NCBI RefSeq assembly: GCF_000177195.2
Contig: NC_015953.1
Location: 5,890,001-5,954,000 of the forward strand
Reading direction: 5' to 3'
Origin: Streptomyces sp. SirexAA-E
GTDB taxonomy: Bacteria > Actinomycetota > Actinomycetes > Streptomycetales > Streptomycetaceae
Length of the DNA stretch: 64,000 nt
Shown here: positions 29,951 to 39,788 of the stretch, piece by piece
Layout of the letters: each line of letters opens with the position of its first letter
Position numbering within the stretch: position 1 is the first letter of the stretch
Translations under genes and position numbers: made by a program
The notes under the pieces: generated by a model
Told to the model about the DNA's origin: nothing
Seen by the model: only the letters and a program-made list of their open reading frames with translations
Database searches by the model: none

Positions 29951-30868
29951 GTGAAGGTCACTGAGACTCCTCCGGCCGTCCCGGCGCCGCGCTCGCCGGT
30001 GACGAAGACCGACGCCCCGGCCGGCGAACCGGCGAAGAAGAGCGAGGGCGCGGTCCTCAACGTCTTCTCGCACGGCATGCTGATCATCTGGGCCGTGCTC
30101 GTCGTCATGCCGCTGCTGTGGGCGGTGATGGCGTCCTTCAAGACGGACGACGCGATCCTGTCGACCCCGTGGTCGCTGCCCGACTCGCTCCACTTCGAGA
30201 ACTGGTCGCGGGCCTGGACCCAGGCCCATATGAGCGACTACTTCCTGAACACTCTGATGGTGGTGGGCGGTTCGCTCGTCGGCACACTGCTGCTCGGCTC
30301 GATGGCGGCGTACGTGCTGGCGCGGTTCGACTTCCCCGGCAACCGCTTCATCTACTACCTCTTCATCGGCGGGATGAGCTTCCCGGTCATCCTGGCGCTG
30401 GTCCCGCTGTTCTTCGTCATGAACAACATGGGCCTGCTGAACTCGGTGCACGGGCTGATCCTGGTGTACATCGCGTACTCGCTGCCCTTCACCGTCTTCT
30501 TCCTCACCTCGTTCTTCCGGACGCTGCCGACCTCGATCGCGGAGGCGGCCATGCTCGACGGCGCCTCGCACACCCGGACCTTCTTCCAGGTGATGCTGCC
30601 GATGGCCAAGCCCGGCCTCATCAGCGTCGGGATCTTCAACTTCCTGGGGCAGTGGAACCAGTACATGCTGCCGACGGTGCTCAACACCGACCCGGACGGC
30701 AAGGTCCTCTCCCAGGGGCTGGTCGAACTGGCCACCAGCCAGGGCTACAAGGGGGACTGGTCGGGGCTCTTCGCCGGTCTGGTGATGGCGATGCTGCCGG
30801 TCCTCGCGGCCTACATCGTCTTCCAGCGCCAGGTGGTCGCGGGACTGACGGCGGGAGCCCTCAAGTAG
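29951..30868 (+). CDS. ngcG: chitobiose/GlcNAc ABC permease
   Basis: Protein of 305 aa. A Pro/Ala/Lys-rich cytoplasmic head of about 35 aa precedes six membrane helices, with the EAA loop IAEAAMLDGASHTRTFFQVM. It forms the second half of the NgcFG channel and is MalG-like. GTG 29951 has a GAGGTGAG site upstream. A strong terminator 100 nt downstream closes the ngcEFG unit before rok7B7. Confidence 0.9.
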   Translation: MKVTETPPAVPAPRSPVTKTDAPAGEPAKKSEGAVLNVFSHGMLIIWAVLVVMPLLWAVMASFKTDDAILSTPWSLPDSLHFENWSRAWTQAHMSDYFLNTLMVVGGSLVGTLLLGSMAAYVLARFDFPGNRFIYYLFIGGMSFPVILALVPLFFVMNNMGLLNSVHGLILVYIAYSLPFTVFFLTSFFRTLPTSIAEAAMLDGASHTRTFFQVMLPMAKPGLISVGIFNFLGQWNQYMLPTVLNTDPDGKVLSQGLVELATSQGYKGDWSGLFAGLVMAMLPVLAAYIVFQRQVVAGLTAGALK

Positions 30869-30967
30869 CCGCGTGCCGACGGCGCTTCGGGAGTGCGTTC
30901 ACGTAACGACCGCACCTGGCGCCCCGGCCACAACACCCACCACGAACGAACAGGGCCTGCGGGCCGT

Positions 30968-31002
30968 GAATCGCCCCCCGGTCAGCGGCCGGGGGGCGAT
31001 TC
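30968..31002 (+). terminator. terminator after ngcEFG
   Basis: A 14-bp perfect stem (GAATCGCCCCCCGG and its complement) with a 7-nt loop, 100 nt past the ngcG stop. Confidence 0.85.
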
Positions 31003-31152
31003 GTGGTGCTTCCATGGCGTTCGCCGGTGTCCGGACGGGAGTGCCCGACGCTCATCGGAGGCTCCGACTGCTCAAGGTCTTGACGGGGGGCACCCCAAAA
31101 CGCTCAGCTTAGAGTTCACATGTTGGAGAATATGGCAGGAGTGGGAGAGTCG

Positions 31153-32352
31153 ATGGAGACTCCGGGGTCGCAGACGTCTCTGCATCGGGCCAACCTTGAG
31201 CGGGTCGTGCGCGCGGTCAGGATGGCGGGGTCGCTGACCCAGGCCGAGATCGCCAGAAGCACGGGCCTGTCCGCGGCCACCGTCTCCAACATCGTCCGGG
31301 AACTGAAGGAAGGCGGCACGGTCGAGGTGACCCCCACCTCGGCGGGCGGGCGCCGTGCCCGGAGCGTCTCCCTCAGCGGAGACGCGGGCATCGTCATAGG
31401 GGTCGATTTCGGTCATACGCATCTGCGCGTGGCGATCGGCAACCTGGCCCACCAGGTCCTCGCCGAGGAGTCCGAGCCGCTGGACGTGGACGCCTCGTCG
31501 GCGCAGGGCTTCGGTCGGGCGGAGCAGCTGGTCAACCGGCTGATCGAGACCACCGGCATCGCCCCCGGGAAGGTGATCGGCGTGGGGCTCGGCGTCCCGG
31601 GTCCCATCGACGTCGAGTCCGGCACGCTGGGCTCCACCTCGATCCTGCCGGGCTGGACGGGCATCAATCCGGGCCAGGAGCTCGCGGGCCGCCTCGGCGT
31701 CCCCGTGTACGTGGACAACGACGCCAATCTGGGAGCCCTGGGCGAGCTCGTCTGGGGCGCGGGCCGGGGGGTCAAGGACCTCGCGTACATCAAGGTCGCC
31801 AGCGGGGTCGGCGCCGGTCTGGTGATCGACGGGCACATCTACCGCGGGCCCGGCGGCACGGCCGGCGAGATCGGCCACATCACCCTCGACGAGTCGGGTC
31901 CCGTCTGCCGCTGCGGCAACCGGGGCTGCCTGGAGACCTTCACCGCCGCCCGGTACGTCCTGCCCCTGCTCAGGCCCAGTCACGGGCCCGACCTCACCAT
32001 GGACCGGGTCGTCCAGCTGGCACGCGAGGGCGATCCCGGCTGCCGCCGGGTGATCGGCGACGTCGGCCGGTACATCGGCAGCGGCGTGGCCAACCTCTGC
32101 AACCTCCTCAACCCCAGCCGGGTGGTGCTCGGCGGCTCCCTCGCGGAGGCGGGCGAGCTGGTGCTGGCCCCCATCCGCGACTCCGTGTCGCGCTACGCCA
32201 TCCCGAGCGCCGCCCGGCAGCTCTCGGTGCTCCCGGGCGCGCTCGGCGGGCGGGCGGAGGTGCTGGGCGCGCTGGCCCTGGTGCTCAGCGAGATGGGGGA
32301 TTCGACCCTTTTGGAGAGCACCCTCCCCACGGCGTCCCCCGTCTTCACTTAG
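31153..32352 (+). CDS. rok7B7: ROK family regulator Rok7B7
   Basis: Protein of about 399 aa. An N-terminal winged helix-turn-helix (about residues 12-70, TQAEIARSTGLSAATVSNIV) precedes a ROK domain with the zinc motif GEIGHITLDE then CRCGNRGCLE. Its place between ngcEFG and xylFGH matches rok7B7 of S. coelicolor (SCO6008 by memory), reported to affect xylose transport, carbon catabolite repression and antibiotic production. The start is uncertain: ATG 31153 has GGGAGAG five bases upstream, while ATG 31120 and 31132 are also in frame. A TAGAGT hexamer at 31110-31115, if a -10, would exclude the first. An inverted repeat just after the stop may be its own target. Confidence 0.88.
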   Translation: METPGSQTSLHRANLERVVRAVRMAGSLTQAEIARSTGLSAATVSNIVRELKEGGTVEVTPTSAGGRRARSVSLSGDAGIVIGVDFGHTHLRVAIGNLAHQVLAEESEPLDVDASSAQGFGRAEQLVNRLIETTGIAPGKVIGVGLGVPGPIDVESGTLGSTSILPGWTGINPGQELAGRLGVPVYVDNDANLGALGELVWGAGRGVKDLAYIKVASGVGAGLVIDGHIYRGPGGTAGEIGHITLDESGPVCRCGNRGCLETFTAARYVLPLLRPSHGPDLTMDRVVQLAREGDPGCRRVIGDVGRYIGSGVANLCNLLNPSRVVLGGSLAEAGELVLAPIRDSVSRYAIPSAARQLSVLPGALGGRAEVLGALALVLSEMGDSTLLESTLPTASPVFT

Positions 32353-32373
32353 ATAACGGATGGCACCGTTGTC
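32352..32373. promoter_or_regulatory. inverted repeat before xylF
   Basis: GATAACGG-ATGGCA-CCGTTGTC, 8-bp arms with one mismatch, begins in the last base of the rok7B7 stop codon and lies about 100 nt upstream of xylF. The position suits a regulator of xylFGH, possibly Rok7B7 itself. Confidence 0.4.
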
Positions 32374-32471
32374 ATCTCGTTAAGAATTTACTCCTTGACG
32401 GCAGCCCTGCGGCCGAGTTGACTTCCAGCCACCTCGGCCGCAACGTCGCGGCCTCGTCAGGGAGGTTCGAA

Positions 32472-33581
32472 ATGAACACGCGTATACGTCGTGCCGCCGT
32501 TGCCGTCGCCGCCACCACGATGGCCGTCTCGCTCGCCGCTTGCGGGAGCGCCAAGGAGTCGGGCGACAAGGCCGAGAAGGAGTCGGGCAAGAAGGGCGAC
32601 GATCTCAAGATCGCTCTGCTCCTTCCGGAGAACGCCACGGCCCGTTACGAGAAGTTCGACAAGCCGATCATCGAGAAGAAGGTCGGCGAGCTCACCGGCG
32701 GCAAGGCGGAGGTCGTCTACGCCAACGCCAAGCAGGACGCCACCACGCAGGCGCAGCAGGTCGAGACCATGATCACCAACAAGGTGGACGCGCTGATCAT
32801 CGACGCCGTCGACTCCAAGGCGATCGAGAACAGCGTCAAGAAGGCCAAGGACGCCGGTATCCCCGTCGTCGCCTTCGACCGCCTCGCCGAGGGCCCGATC
32901 GACGCCTACACCTCCTTCGACAACGAAGAGGTCGGCCGCGTCCAGGGCACCGCCCTCCTGGAGGCCCTCAAGGGCAAGACCAAGCCCACCGTCGTGATGA
33001 TGCACGGCGCGATCACCGACCCGAACGCCGCGCTCTTCAAGAAGGGCGCCAAGTCGGTGCTCGACGGCAAGGTGACCTACGGCAAGGAGTACGACACCAA
33101 GGAGTGGAAGGCGGAGAACGCCAACGCCAACATGGAGGGCGCGATCACCGCCCTCGGCAAGGACAAGATCGACGGCGTCTACTCCGCCAACGACGGCCTG
33201 GCCGGCGGCATCATCCAGGCCCTCAAGTCCGCCGGTGTCTCCAAGCTCCCGCCGATCACCGGCCAGGACGCCGAACTCGCCGGTGTGCAGCACATCGTCG
33301 CCGGTGAGCAGTTCATGAGCGTCTACAAGTCCTACCCGCAGGAAGGCATCATCGCCGCGGAGATGGCCGTCGCGCTCGCCAAGGGCGAGAAGCTGGACTC
33401 CATCGCCACGTCCACGGTCGACAACGCGAGCCAGAAGGGCGTGCCCACCGTGCTCGTCCCGGTCGTCTCGCTGACCAAGGACAACATCAAGGACACCATC
33501 ATCAAGGACGGCATCTGGAAGGTCGAGGAGATCTGCACGGCCAAGTACAAGGCCGCCTGCGACGCGATCGACCTGAAGTAG
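32472..33581 (+). CDS. xylF: xylose-binding lipoprotein
   Basis: Protein of 369 aa, a periplasmic-binding-protein-like (family 2) xylose binder. The signal ends in the lipobox LAAC (Cys24), followed by a Lys/Glu-rich linker. The core has AVVMMHGAITD-like VVMMHGAITDPNAALFKKGA and YSANDGLAGGIIQALKSAG, typical of XylF. ATG 32472 follows GGAGG at 6 nt; the longer open frame upstream lacks support. It is the first gene of xylFGH, with a 197-nt gap to xylG containing small hairpins, a common way to make more binding protein than transporter. Confidence 0.93.
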   Translation: MNTRIRRAAVAVAATTMAVSLAACGSAKESGDKAEKESGKKGDDLKIALLLPENATARYEKFDKPIIEKKVGELTGGKAEVVYANAKQDATTQAQQVETMITNKVDALIIDAVDSKAIENSVKKAKDAGIPVVAFDRLAEGPIDAYTSFDNEEVGRVQGTALLEALKGKTKPTVVMMHGAITDPNAALFKKGAKSVLDGKVTYGKEYDTKEWKAENANANMEGAITALGKDKIDGVYSANDGLAGGIIQALKSAGVSKLPPITGQDAELAGVQHIVAGEQFMSVYKSYPQEGIIAAEMAVALAKGEKLDSIATSTVDNASQKGVPTVLVPVVSLTKDNIKDTIIKDGIWKVEEICTAKYKAACDAIDLK

Positions 33582-33778
33582 TCCTTGCCGCGGCCGGCCC
33601 GCAGTACGGCCGGTCCGCAGGTGAAGAGCCTGTCCGGTGTCTCGCCCACCAACTGTCCCGCTACCGGGCGGGGCACCGGACGGAACGCTTCCTCCGTTCC
33701 CATTTTTCTGCTCGACCACCGTGCCTCCCCCCAGGCACGGCATCCCCGCCGGGTCAGGCGGCGAAGGAGATGGTTCAC

Positions 33779-34558
33779 GTGTCCGCTACGCCCGTGTTGG
33801 CGTTGCGAGGGGTCTCCAAGCGATTCGGTGCCGTCCAGGCGCTCACCGATGTCGAGCTTGAGGTCCACTCCGGCGAAGTCGTCGCCCTCGTAGGCGACAA
33901 CGGCGCCGGCAAATCGACGCTGGTCAAGACGATCGCCGGCGTCCACCCCATCGATGACGGAGTCATCGAGTGGGAAGGCCGGCCGGTCCAGGTCAACAAG
34001 CCGCACGACGCCCAGAACCTGGGCATCGCGACCGTCTACCAGGACCTCGCGCTGTGCGACAACATCGATGTCGTCGGCAACCTCTACCTCGGCCGGGAGA
34101 TCCGCCGGTTCGGGGTCCTCGACGAGATCGAGATGGAGCGCCGCTCCCGCGAGCTCCTGAGCACGCTGTCGATCCGTATCCCGAGCGTCCGCATCCCGAT
34201 CGCCTCGCTCTCCGGCGGTCAGCGCCAGACCGTCGCCATCGCGCGTTCGATGCTCGGCGAGCCCAAGCTCGTCATCCTCGACGAGCCCACCGCCGCCCTC
34301 GGCGTCGAGCAGACCGCCCAGGTCCTCGACCTCGTGGAGCGGCTGCGCGAGCGCGGCCACGCGGTCATCCTCATCAGCCACAACATGGCCGACGTGAAGG
34401 CCGTCGCCGACAAGGTCGCCGTGCTCCGGCTGGGCCGGAACAACGGGATCTTCGACGTGAAGAGCACCTCGCAGGAAGAGATCATCTCCGCCATCACGGG
34501 CGCCACGGAAAACGCCGTGACCCGTCGTGCGGCGCGCAACGCGGAGGCCCAGAAGTGA
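33779..34558 (+). CDS. xylG: xylose ABC transporter ATPase
   Basis: Protein of 259 aa with a single ABC domain: Walker A GDNGAGKST, signature LSGGQRQTVAIARS, Walker B LVILDEPTAALG and switch His in ISHNM. The E. coli XylG/RbsA type has two fused ABC domains of about 500 aa, so here the ATPase should act as a homodimer. GTG 33779 is chosen because GAAGGAG sits right before ATG 33770, leaving no spacing for that codon but a good one for GTG. Its stop overlaps the xylH start (GTGA). Confidence 0.93.
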   Translation: MSATPVLALRGVSKRFGAVQALTDVELEVHSGEVVALVGDNGAGKSTLVKTIAGVHPIDDGVIEWEGRPVQVNKPHDAQNLGIATVYQDLALCDNIDVVGNLYLGREIRRFGVLDEIEMERRSRELLSTLSIRIPSVRIPIASLSGGQRQTVAIARSMLGEPKLVILDEPTAALGVEQTAQVLDLVERLRERGHAVILISHNMADVKAVADKVAVLRLGRNNGIFDVKSTSQEEIISAITGATENAVTRRAARNAEAQK

Positions 34559-35832
34559 CGACCGACAAGACCTCCACCCCCGTGGTCAACCCGGAGGCCG
34601 CCAAGGGCGCGGAAACCGTGGTCGACCCCCGTCTGCTCGTACGCGAGCAGGGCCTGGGCGGATACCTCACCGAGTTCAAGCGCAAGATGCGCGGTGGTGA
34701 CCTCGGCTCGATCCCCGTGATCATCGGCCTGCTCATCATCTGCGTGGTCTTCCAGAGCCTGAACTCCGAGTTCCTCTCCGCGAAGAACATCAGCGACATC
34801 GCCGTGGCCATGGTGGCCACCGGCATGATGGCCGTCGGCGTCATCTTCGTGCTGCTGCTCGGCGAGATCGACCTCTCGGTCGGTTCGGTCAGCGGCGTCT
34901 CCGGCGCGGTCGTCGCCGTGCTCAGCGTGTCGCACGGCATGAACGAGTGGCTCGCCATCCTCGTCGCGATCGTCAGCGGTGCCGTCATCGGCGCGGTCCA
35001 CGGCTTCTTCTTCGCCCGGATCGGCGCCCCCGCGTTCGCCGTCACCCTGGCCGGCCTGCTGTTCTGGCTGGGCTTCATGCTCCAGCTCCTCGGCGACACC
35101 GGCACGATCAACCTGGACAGCGACGGGGTCGTCGGCAATCTGACCACGTACTACTTCACGGACGTCGCGGCCGCCTACGGCCTCGCCGCCTTCGCCGTGA
35201 TCGCGTTCTTCCTGTCCGCCTTCCTGGACAGCCGCCGCCGCGAGGCCGCGGGCATCCCCGCACGACCGCTGACGGACATCGTGGTGCGCACCGTCGTGCT
35301 CGCGGTGTTCGCCTTCGCCGCCGCCTTCATGTTCAACCAGCACCGGGGCCTCCCGCTGGCCCTGGTCCTCTTCCTCGTCGTCCTCGTCGGTACGGACTTC
35401 CTCCTGCGCCGCACCGCGTACGGGCGGAAGATCTTCGCGCTCGGCGGCAGCGTCGAGGCGTCCCGCCGCGCCGGTATCAACGTCACGGCGATCCGTGTCT
35501 CGGTGTTCGCCATCGCCGGTACCTTCGCGGCCATCGGCGGTCTGTTCTGGGCCTCCAAGATCGCCGCAGTCAACCAGGGATCCGGCACCGGTGACCTCCT
35601 GATGAACGTCATCGCCGCGGCCGTCATCGGCGGCACCAGCCTCTTCGGCGGCCGGGGCCGCACCTGGAACGCCCTGCTCGGCGTCATGGTGATCGTGTCG
35701 ATCCAGTACGGCCTCGCCCTGGAGGGCATCGCCACGCCGATCCAGTACATGGTGACCGGCGCCGTGCTCCTCGCCACGGTCGTCATCGACTCCGTCAGCC
35801 GCAAGACGCAGAAGACCGCGGGCCGCGCGTAG
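34555..35832 (+). CDS. xylH: xylose ABC transporter permease
   Basis: Protein of 425 aa of the RbsC/XylH permease family, with about ten membrane helices. It has the conserved LLLGEIDLSVGSVSG and, later, ALGGSVEASRRAGINVT and VIAAAVIGGTSLFGGRG. A cytoplasmic head of about 50 aa precedes the first helix. GTG 34555 overlaps the xylG stop by 4 nt, so the two are coupled. The long frame extending upstream to 33970 is a shadow over xylG. The gene ends xylFGH and a strong terminator follows. Confidence 0.93.
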   Translation: MTTDKTSTPVVNPEAAKGAETVVDPRLLVREQGLGGYLTEFKRKMRGGDLGSIPVIIGLLIICVVFQSLNSEFLSAKNISDIAVAMVATGMMAVGVIFVLLLGEIDLSVGSVSGVSGAVVAVLSVSHGMNEWLAILVAIVSGAVIGAVHGFFFARIGAPAFAVTLAGLLFWLGFMLQLLGDTGTINLDSDGVVGNLTTYYFTDVAAAYGLAAFAVIAFFLSAFLDSRRREAAGIPARPLTDIVVRTVVLAVFAFAAAFMFNQHRGLPLALVLFLVVLVGTDFLLRRTAYGRKIFALGGSVEASRRAGINVTAIRVSVFAIAGTFAAIGGLFWASKIAAVNQGSGTGDLLMNVIAAAVIGGTSLFGGRGRTWNALLGVMVIVSIQYGLALEGIATPIQYMVTGAVLLATVVIDSVSRKTQKTAGRA

Positions 35833-35902
35833 CCCCTTACGCGGCCCGGCCCGGCCTCCGGGCCCCGCCGGGCCCGCGTACGGGACCCCCGGCCGGCACA
35901 CC

Positions 35903-35935
35903 GGTGCCCGGCGCCCTGGACGGGCGCCGGGCACC
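35903..35935 (+). terminator. terminator after xylFGH
   Basis: A 14-bp perfect stem (GGTGCCCGGCGCCC and its complement) with a 5-nt TGGAC loop, 70 nt after the xylH stop. Confidence 0.8.
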
Positions 35936-36147
35936 GCCGTGTGTCCGCCCCCGGCGACACCCCGGGTGAGACCGGACACGCGTTCCGGGGCGGGGCCACC
36001 GGCGCGACCTGGCACAGGACGCGCGCCGCCGGCCGCGGCGGGCCCCCGGGGGACGGCACAACCCCCGCCCGATGCCCGCGGCCGCCCGGGGAACATTAGA
36101 CTCATCGGATCGGCAAGCTCGATCAGCTCAAACGCAAGGAGGCACGG

Positions 36148-38064
36148 GTGGACCTGCTGACCCGCATCGGGGGACCGCGTGACCTGGACCGGCTCAGCCT
36201 CGAGCAGCTGGACCAGCTCGCCGAGGAGATCCGTACCTTCCTCGTCGACGCGGTCTCCAAGACCGGCGGCCACCTCGGCCCCAACCTGGGCGTGGTCGAG
36301 CTGACCATCGCCCTGCACCGGGTGTTCGAGTCCCCGCGGGACAAGGTGCTCTTCGACACCGGCCACCAGAGCTATGTGCACAAGCTGCTCACCGGCCGCC
36401 AGGACTTCTCGAAGCTCAAGAGCAAGGGCGGACTCTCCGGATACCCCTCCCGCGCCGAGTCCGAGCACGACGTCATCGAGAACTCGCACGCCTCCACGGT
36501 GCTCGGCTGGGCCGACGGCCTCGCCAAGGCCAACGAGGTACGCAAGAAGGACGACCACGTCGTCGCCGTCATCGGTGACGGCGCGCTCACCGGCGGCATG
36601 GCCTGGGAGGCGCTGAACAACATCGCCGCCGCCAAGGACCGCCCCCTCGTGATCGTCGTCAACGACAACGAGCGCTCCTACGCCCCGACCATCGGCGGCC
36701 TGGCCAACCACCTCGCCACCCTCCGCACGACGGACGGGTACGAGCGCTTCCTGGCCCGCGGCAAGGACATCCTGGAGCGCACGCCGGTCGTCGGCAGGCC
36801 GCTCTACGAGACCCTGCACGGCGCGAAGAAGGGCCTCAAGGACTTCATCGCCCCGCAGGGCATGTTCGAGGACCTCGGCCTGAAGTACGTCGGCCCGATC
36901 GACGGCCACGACATCGAGGCCCTGGAGTCCGCGCTCCAGCGGGCCAAGCGCTTCGGCGGCCCGGTCATCGTGCACTGCATCACCGAGAAGGGCCGCGGCT
37001 ACACCCCCGCCCTCCAGGACGAGGCGGACCGCTTCCACGCGGTCGGCAAGATCCACCCGGACACCGGACTGCCCATCTCCACCTCCGGCCTGGACTGGAC
37101 GTCCGTCTTCGGCGAGGAGATGGTCAAGCTCGGCCACGACCGCGAGGACATCGTCGCCATCACGGCGGCCATGCTCCAGCCCGTCGGGCTCGGCAAGTTC
37201 GAGGAGGCCTTCCCGGACCGCATCTACGACGTGGGCATCGCCGAGCAGCACGGCGCGGTCTCCGCGGCGGGCCTGGCCACCGGCGGGCTGCACCCCGTCT
37301 TCGCGGTCTACGCGACCTTCCTCAACCGCGCCTTCGACCAGGTCCTCATGGACGTCGCGCTGCACAGGTGCGGCGTGACCTTCGTCCTGGACCGTGCCGG
37401 GGTCACCGGCACGGACGGTGCCTCGCACAACGGCATGTGGGACATGTCGATCCTCCAGTGCGTGCCCGGCCTCAGGATCGCGGCCCCGCGCGACGCCGAC
37501 CAGGTCCGTGCCCAGCTGCGCGAGGCCGTCGACGTCGACGACGCCCCGACCGTGGTCCGCTTCTCCAAGGGCGCGGTCGGCCCCGCGGTCAAGGCCGTCG
37601 GCACGGTCGGAGGCATGGACGTGCTGCGTACGGCGGGCACGGACGCCCCGGACGTCCTGCTCGTCTCCGTCGGTGCGCTCGCCCCGATGTGCCTGGAGAT
37701 CGCCGGACTGCTCGATGCCCAGGGCATCTCCACCACCGTGGTCGACCCGCGCTGGGTCAAGCCCGTCGACGAGGCGCTCGCCCCGCTCGCCGCCCAGCAC
37801 CGGGTCGTCGTCACCGTCGAGGACAACAGCAGGGCCGGCGGTGTCGGATCCGCCGTCGCCCAGGCGCTGCGCGACGCGGGCGTCGACGTACCGCTGCGCG
37901 ACTTCGGCATCCCGCCGGTCTTCCTGGACCACGCCTCCCGCAAGGAGGTCATGGCCGAGATCGGGCTGACGGCGCCGGACATCGCCCGCCAGGTGACCGG
38001 TCTGGTCGCCAAGCTCGACGGCCGGTACGAGAGCCGCCCCGCCGTGGCCCCGGTCCGCGACTGA
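36148..38064 (+). CDS. dxs: 1-deoxy-D-xylulose-5-phosphate synthase
   Basis: Protein of 638 aa, the normal Dxs length. It condenses pyruvate and glyceraldehyde 3-phosphate with thiamine diphosphate, the entry step of the MEP isoprenoid pathway. The TPP-binding motif [18 protein letters not shown] is near residue 150, the N-terminal catalytic His in [18 protein letters not shown], and the transketolase-type [19 protein letters not shown] near 355. GTG 36148 follows AAGGAGG at 8 nt. It is monocistronic, closed by a 17-bp hairpin. Confidence 0.97.
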   Translation: MDLLTRIGGPRDLDRLSLEQLDQLAEEIRTFLVDAVSKTGGHLGPNLGVVELTIALHRVFESPRDKVLFDTGHQSYVHKLLTGRQDFSKLKSKGGLSGYPSRAESEHDVIENSHASTVLGWADGLAKANEVRKKDDHVVAVIGDGALTGGMAWEALNNIAAAKDRPLVIVVNDNERSYAPTIGGLANHLATLRTTDGYERFLARGKDILERTPVVGRPLYETLHGAKKGLKDFIAPQGMFEDLGLKYVGPIDGHDIEALESALQRAKRFGGPVIVHCITEKGRGYTPALQDEADRFHAVGKIHPDTGLPISTSGLDWTSVFGEEMVKLGHDREDIVAITAAMLQPVGLGKFEEAFPDRIYDVGIAEQHGAVSAAGLATGGLHPVFAVYATFLNRAFDQVLMDVALHRCGVTFVLDRAGVTGTDGASHNGMWDMSILQCVPGLRIAAPRDADQVRAQLREAVDVDDAPTVVRFSKGAVGPAVKAVGTVGGMDVLRTAGTDAPDVLLVSVGALAPMCLEIAGLLDAQGISTTVVDPRWVKPVDEALAPLAAQHRVVVTVEDNSRAGGVGSAVAQALRDAGVDVPLRDFGIPPVFLDHASRKEVMAEIGLTAPDIARQVTGLVAKLDGRYESRPAVAPVRD

Positions 38065-38073
38065 CCGACGCTC

Positions 38074-38120
38074 CACGGCCGCGCCCCCTCGCCCGTCCGG
38101 GCGGAGGGGGCGCGGCCGTG
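38074..38120 (+). terminator. terminator after dxs
   Basis: A 17-bp perfect GC stem (38074-38090 with 38104-38120) and a 13-nt loop, 10 nt after the dxs stop. Confidence 0.85.
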
Positions 38121-38293
38121 TCCGGGCTCCGCACCGGCTGCCGTACGCCCGTTCGGCCGAGCGGATTTCCCTCTCCCGGGGCCCATCGGGTGAATCGCCC
38201 TCTCCTGCCGCCCGTCGGCCGCGCGCCCTCTCGATCATGACCGTGGTGCGGACAACGCGAGGAAGCGGCGACGGACATCACGGAGGCTGACCG

Positions 38294-39775
38294 ATGAGCA
38301 CACTGTTCCGGACGAAATCGGTCGAGCAGTCGATCAGGGATACGGAGGAACCCGAGCACGCCCTGAAGAAGTCCCTCTCCGCGCTCGACCTCACGGTGTT
38401 CGGGGTCGGAGTGATCATCGGGACCGGCATCTTCGTCCTCACCGGCAAGGTCGCCAAGGAGACGGCCGGGCCCGCCACGGCACTCGCCTTCGTCGTCGCC
38501 GGCATCGTCTGCGCGCTGGCCGCCCTGTGCTACGCCGAGTTCGCCTCGACGGTGCCGGTGGCCGGGTCCGCGTACACGTTCTCCTACGCCTCGCTCGGTG
38601 AACTCGTCGCATGGATCATCGGCTGGGACCTCGTGCTCGAATTCGCCCTGGGCACGGCGGTCGTGGCGGTCGGCTGGTCCGGCTACGTCCGCTCGCTCCT
38701 GGACAACATCGGCTGGTCGATGCCCGAGGTGCTCTCCGGGCCCGACGTCGCCGACGGCTTCGGCTTCGACATCCTGGCGTTCGTGCTGGTGCTCGTCCTG
38801 ACGGTCATCCTGGTGCTCGGCATGAAGCTCTCCGCCCGGGTCACCACCGTCGTCGTCGCCGTCAAACTGGCCGTCGTGGGGATCGTGATCGTCGCCGGCC
38901 TGTTCTTCGTCAAGTCGGCCAACTACACGCCTTTCGTCCCCGACGCCGAACCCCAGCCCTCCGGCTCCGGCTGGGACGCGCCGCTGGTCCAGCTGGTGTT
39001 CGGCTACGCCCCCACCAACTTCGGCCTCCTGGGTGTCTTCACCGCGGCCTCCATCGTCTTCTTCGCCTTCATCGGCTTCGACGTCGTGGCCACCGCGGCC
39101 GAGGAGACGAAGGTCCCGCAGCGCGACATGCCGCGCGGCATCCTCGCCTCGCTCCTCATCTGCACGGTGCTCTACGTCGCGGTGTCCCTCGTGGTCACCG
39201 GGATGCAGCACTACACCGAACTCTCCGTCAGCGCCCCGCTCGCCGACGCCTTCAAGGCACTCGGACACCCCTTCTACGCGGGGGTCATCAGCTTCGGCGC
39301 CGCAGTCGGGCTCACCACCGTCTGCCTGATCCTGCTGCTCGGCCAGACCCGGGTCTTCTTCGCGATGAGCCGCGACGGGCTGCTCCCGCGCTTCTTCTCC
39401 AAGACCCACCCGCGCTTCGGCACCCCGTACCGTCCGACGATCCTGCTCGGCGTGATCATCGCGGTCGTCGCGGGCGTCACCAGCATCAACGAACTGGCGA
39501 CGCTGGTGAACATCGGCACGCTCTTCGCGTTCGTCGTCGTCGCCCTGGGCGTCATCGTCCTGCGCCGCACCCGACCCGACCTGCCCCGGGCCTTCCGTAC
39601 CCCGTGGGTGCCGCTGCTGCCGGTCGTCTCGGTGGCCGCGTCGGTCTGGCTCATGCTGAACCTGCCCGCGGAGACATGGCTGCGGTTCGGGATCTGGATG
39701 GTGATCGGGGTGATCATCTACGCCGTCCACGGCCGCCGGAACAGCGGTCTGGCCAAGGCGGCCGCCCGCCGCTGA
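38294..39775 (+). CDS. APC family amino acid permease
   Basis: Protein of 493 aa with about twelve membrane helices. The APC signature of helix 1, TVFGVGVIIGTGIFVLTG, and later FFAFIGFDVVATAAEETKVP (helix 6 region) are clear; it is closest in style to cationic amino acid transporters. A soluble head of about 30 aa and a basic tail lie inside. ATG 38294 has GGAGG about 8 nt upstream. Substrate unknown; no metabolic gene nearby gives a hint. Confidence 0.92.
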   Translation: MSTLFRTKSVEQSIRDTEEPEHALKKSLSALDLTVFGVGVIIGTGIFVLTGKVAKETAGPATALAFVVAGIVCALAALCYAEFASTVPVAGSAYTFSYASLGELVAWIIGWDLVLEFALGTAVVAVGWSGYVRSLLDNIGWSMPEVLSGPDVADGFGFDILAFVLVLVLTVILVLGMKLSARVTTVVVAVKLAVVGIVIVAGLFFVKSANYTPFVPDAEPQPSGSGWDAPLVQLVFGYAPTNFGLLGVFTAASIVFFAFIGFDVVATAAEETKVPQRDMPRGILASLLICTVLYVAVSLVVTGMQHYTELSVSAPLADAFKALGHPFYAGVISFGAAVGLTTVCLILLLGQTRVFFAMSRDGLLPRFFSKTHPRFGTPYRPTILLGVIIAVVAGVTSINELATLVNIGTLFAFVVVALGVIVLRRTRPDLPRAFRTPWVPLLPVVSVAASVWLMLNLPAETWLRFGIWMVIGVIIYAVHGRRNSGLAKAAARR

Positions 39776-39788
39776 GGGGGCGCCCCGC

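Noticed and set aside
33594-33613. Small hairpin after xylF as a full terminator
   Set aside because: The stem is only 6 bp and xylG lacks another obvious promoter; at most a partial attenuator or 3'-end stabiliser within the operon.
34219-38238. 1339-aa open frame antisense to xylG, xylH and dxs
   Set aside because: Crosses three clear genes and intergenic DNA; composition is typical of a GC-driven shadow frame.
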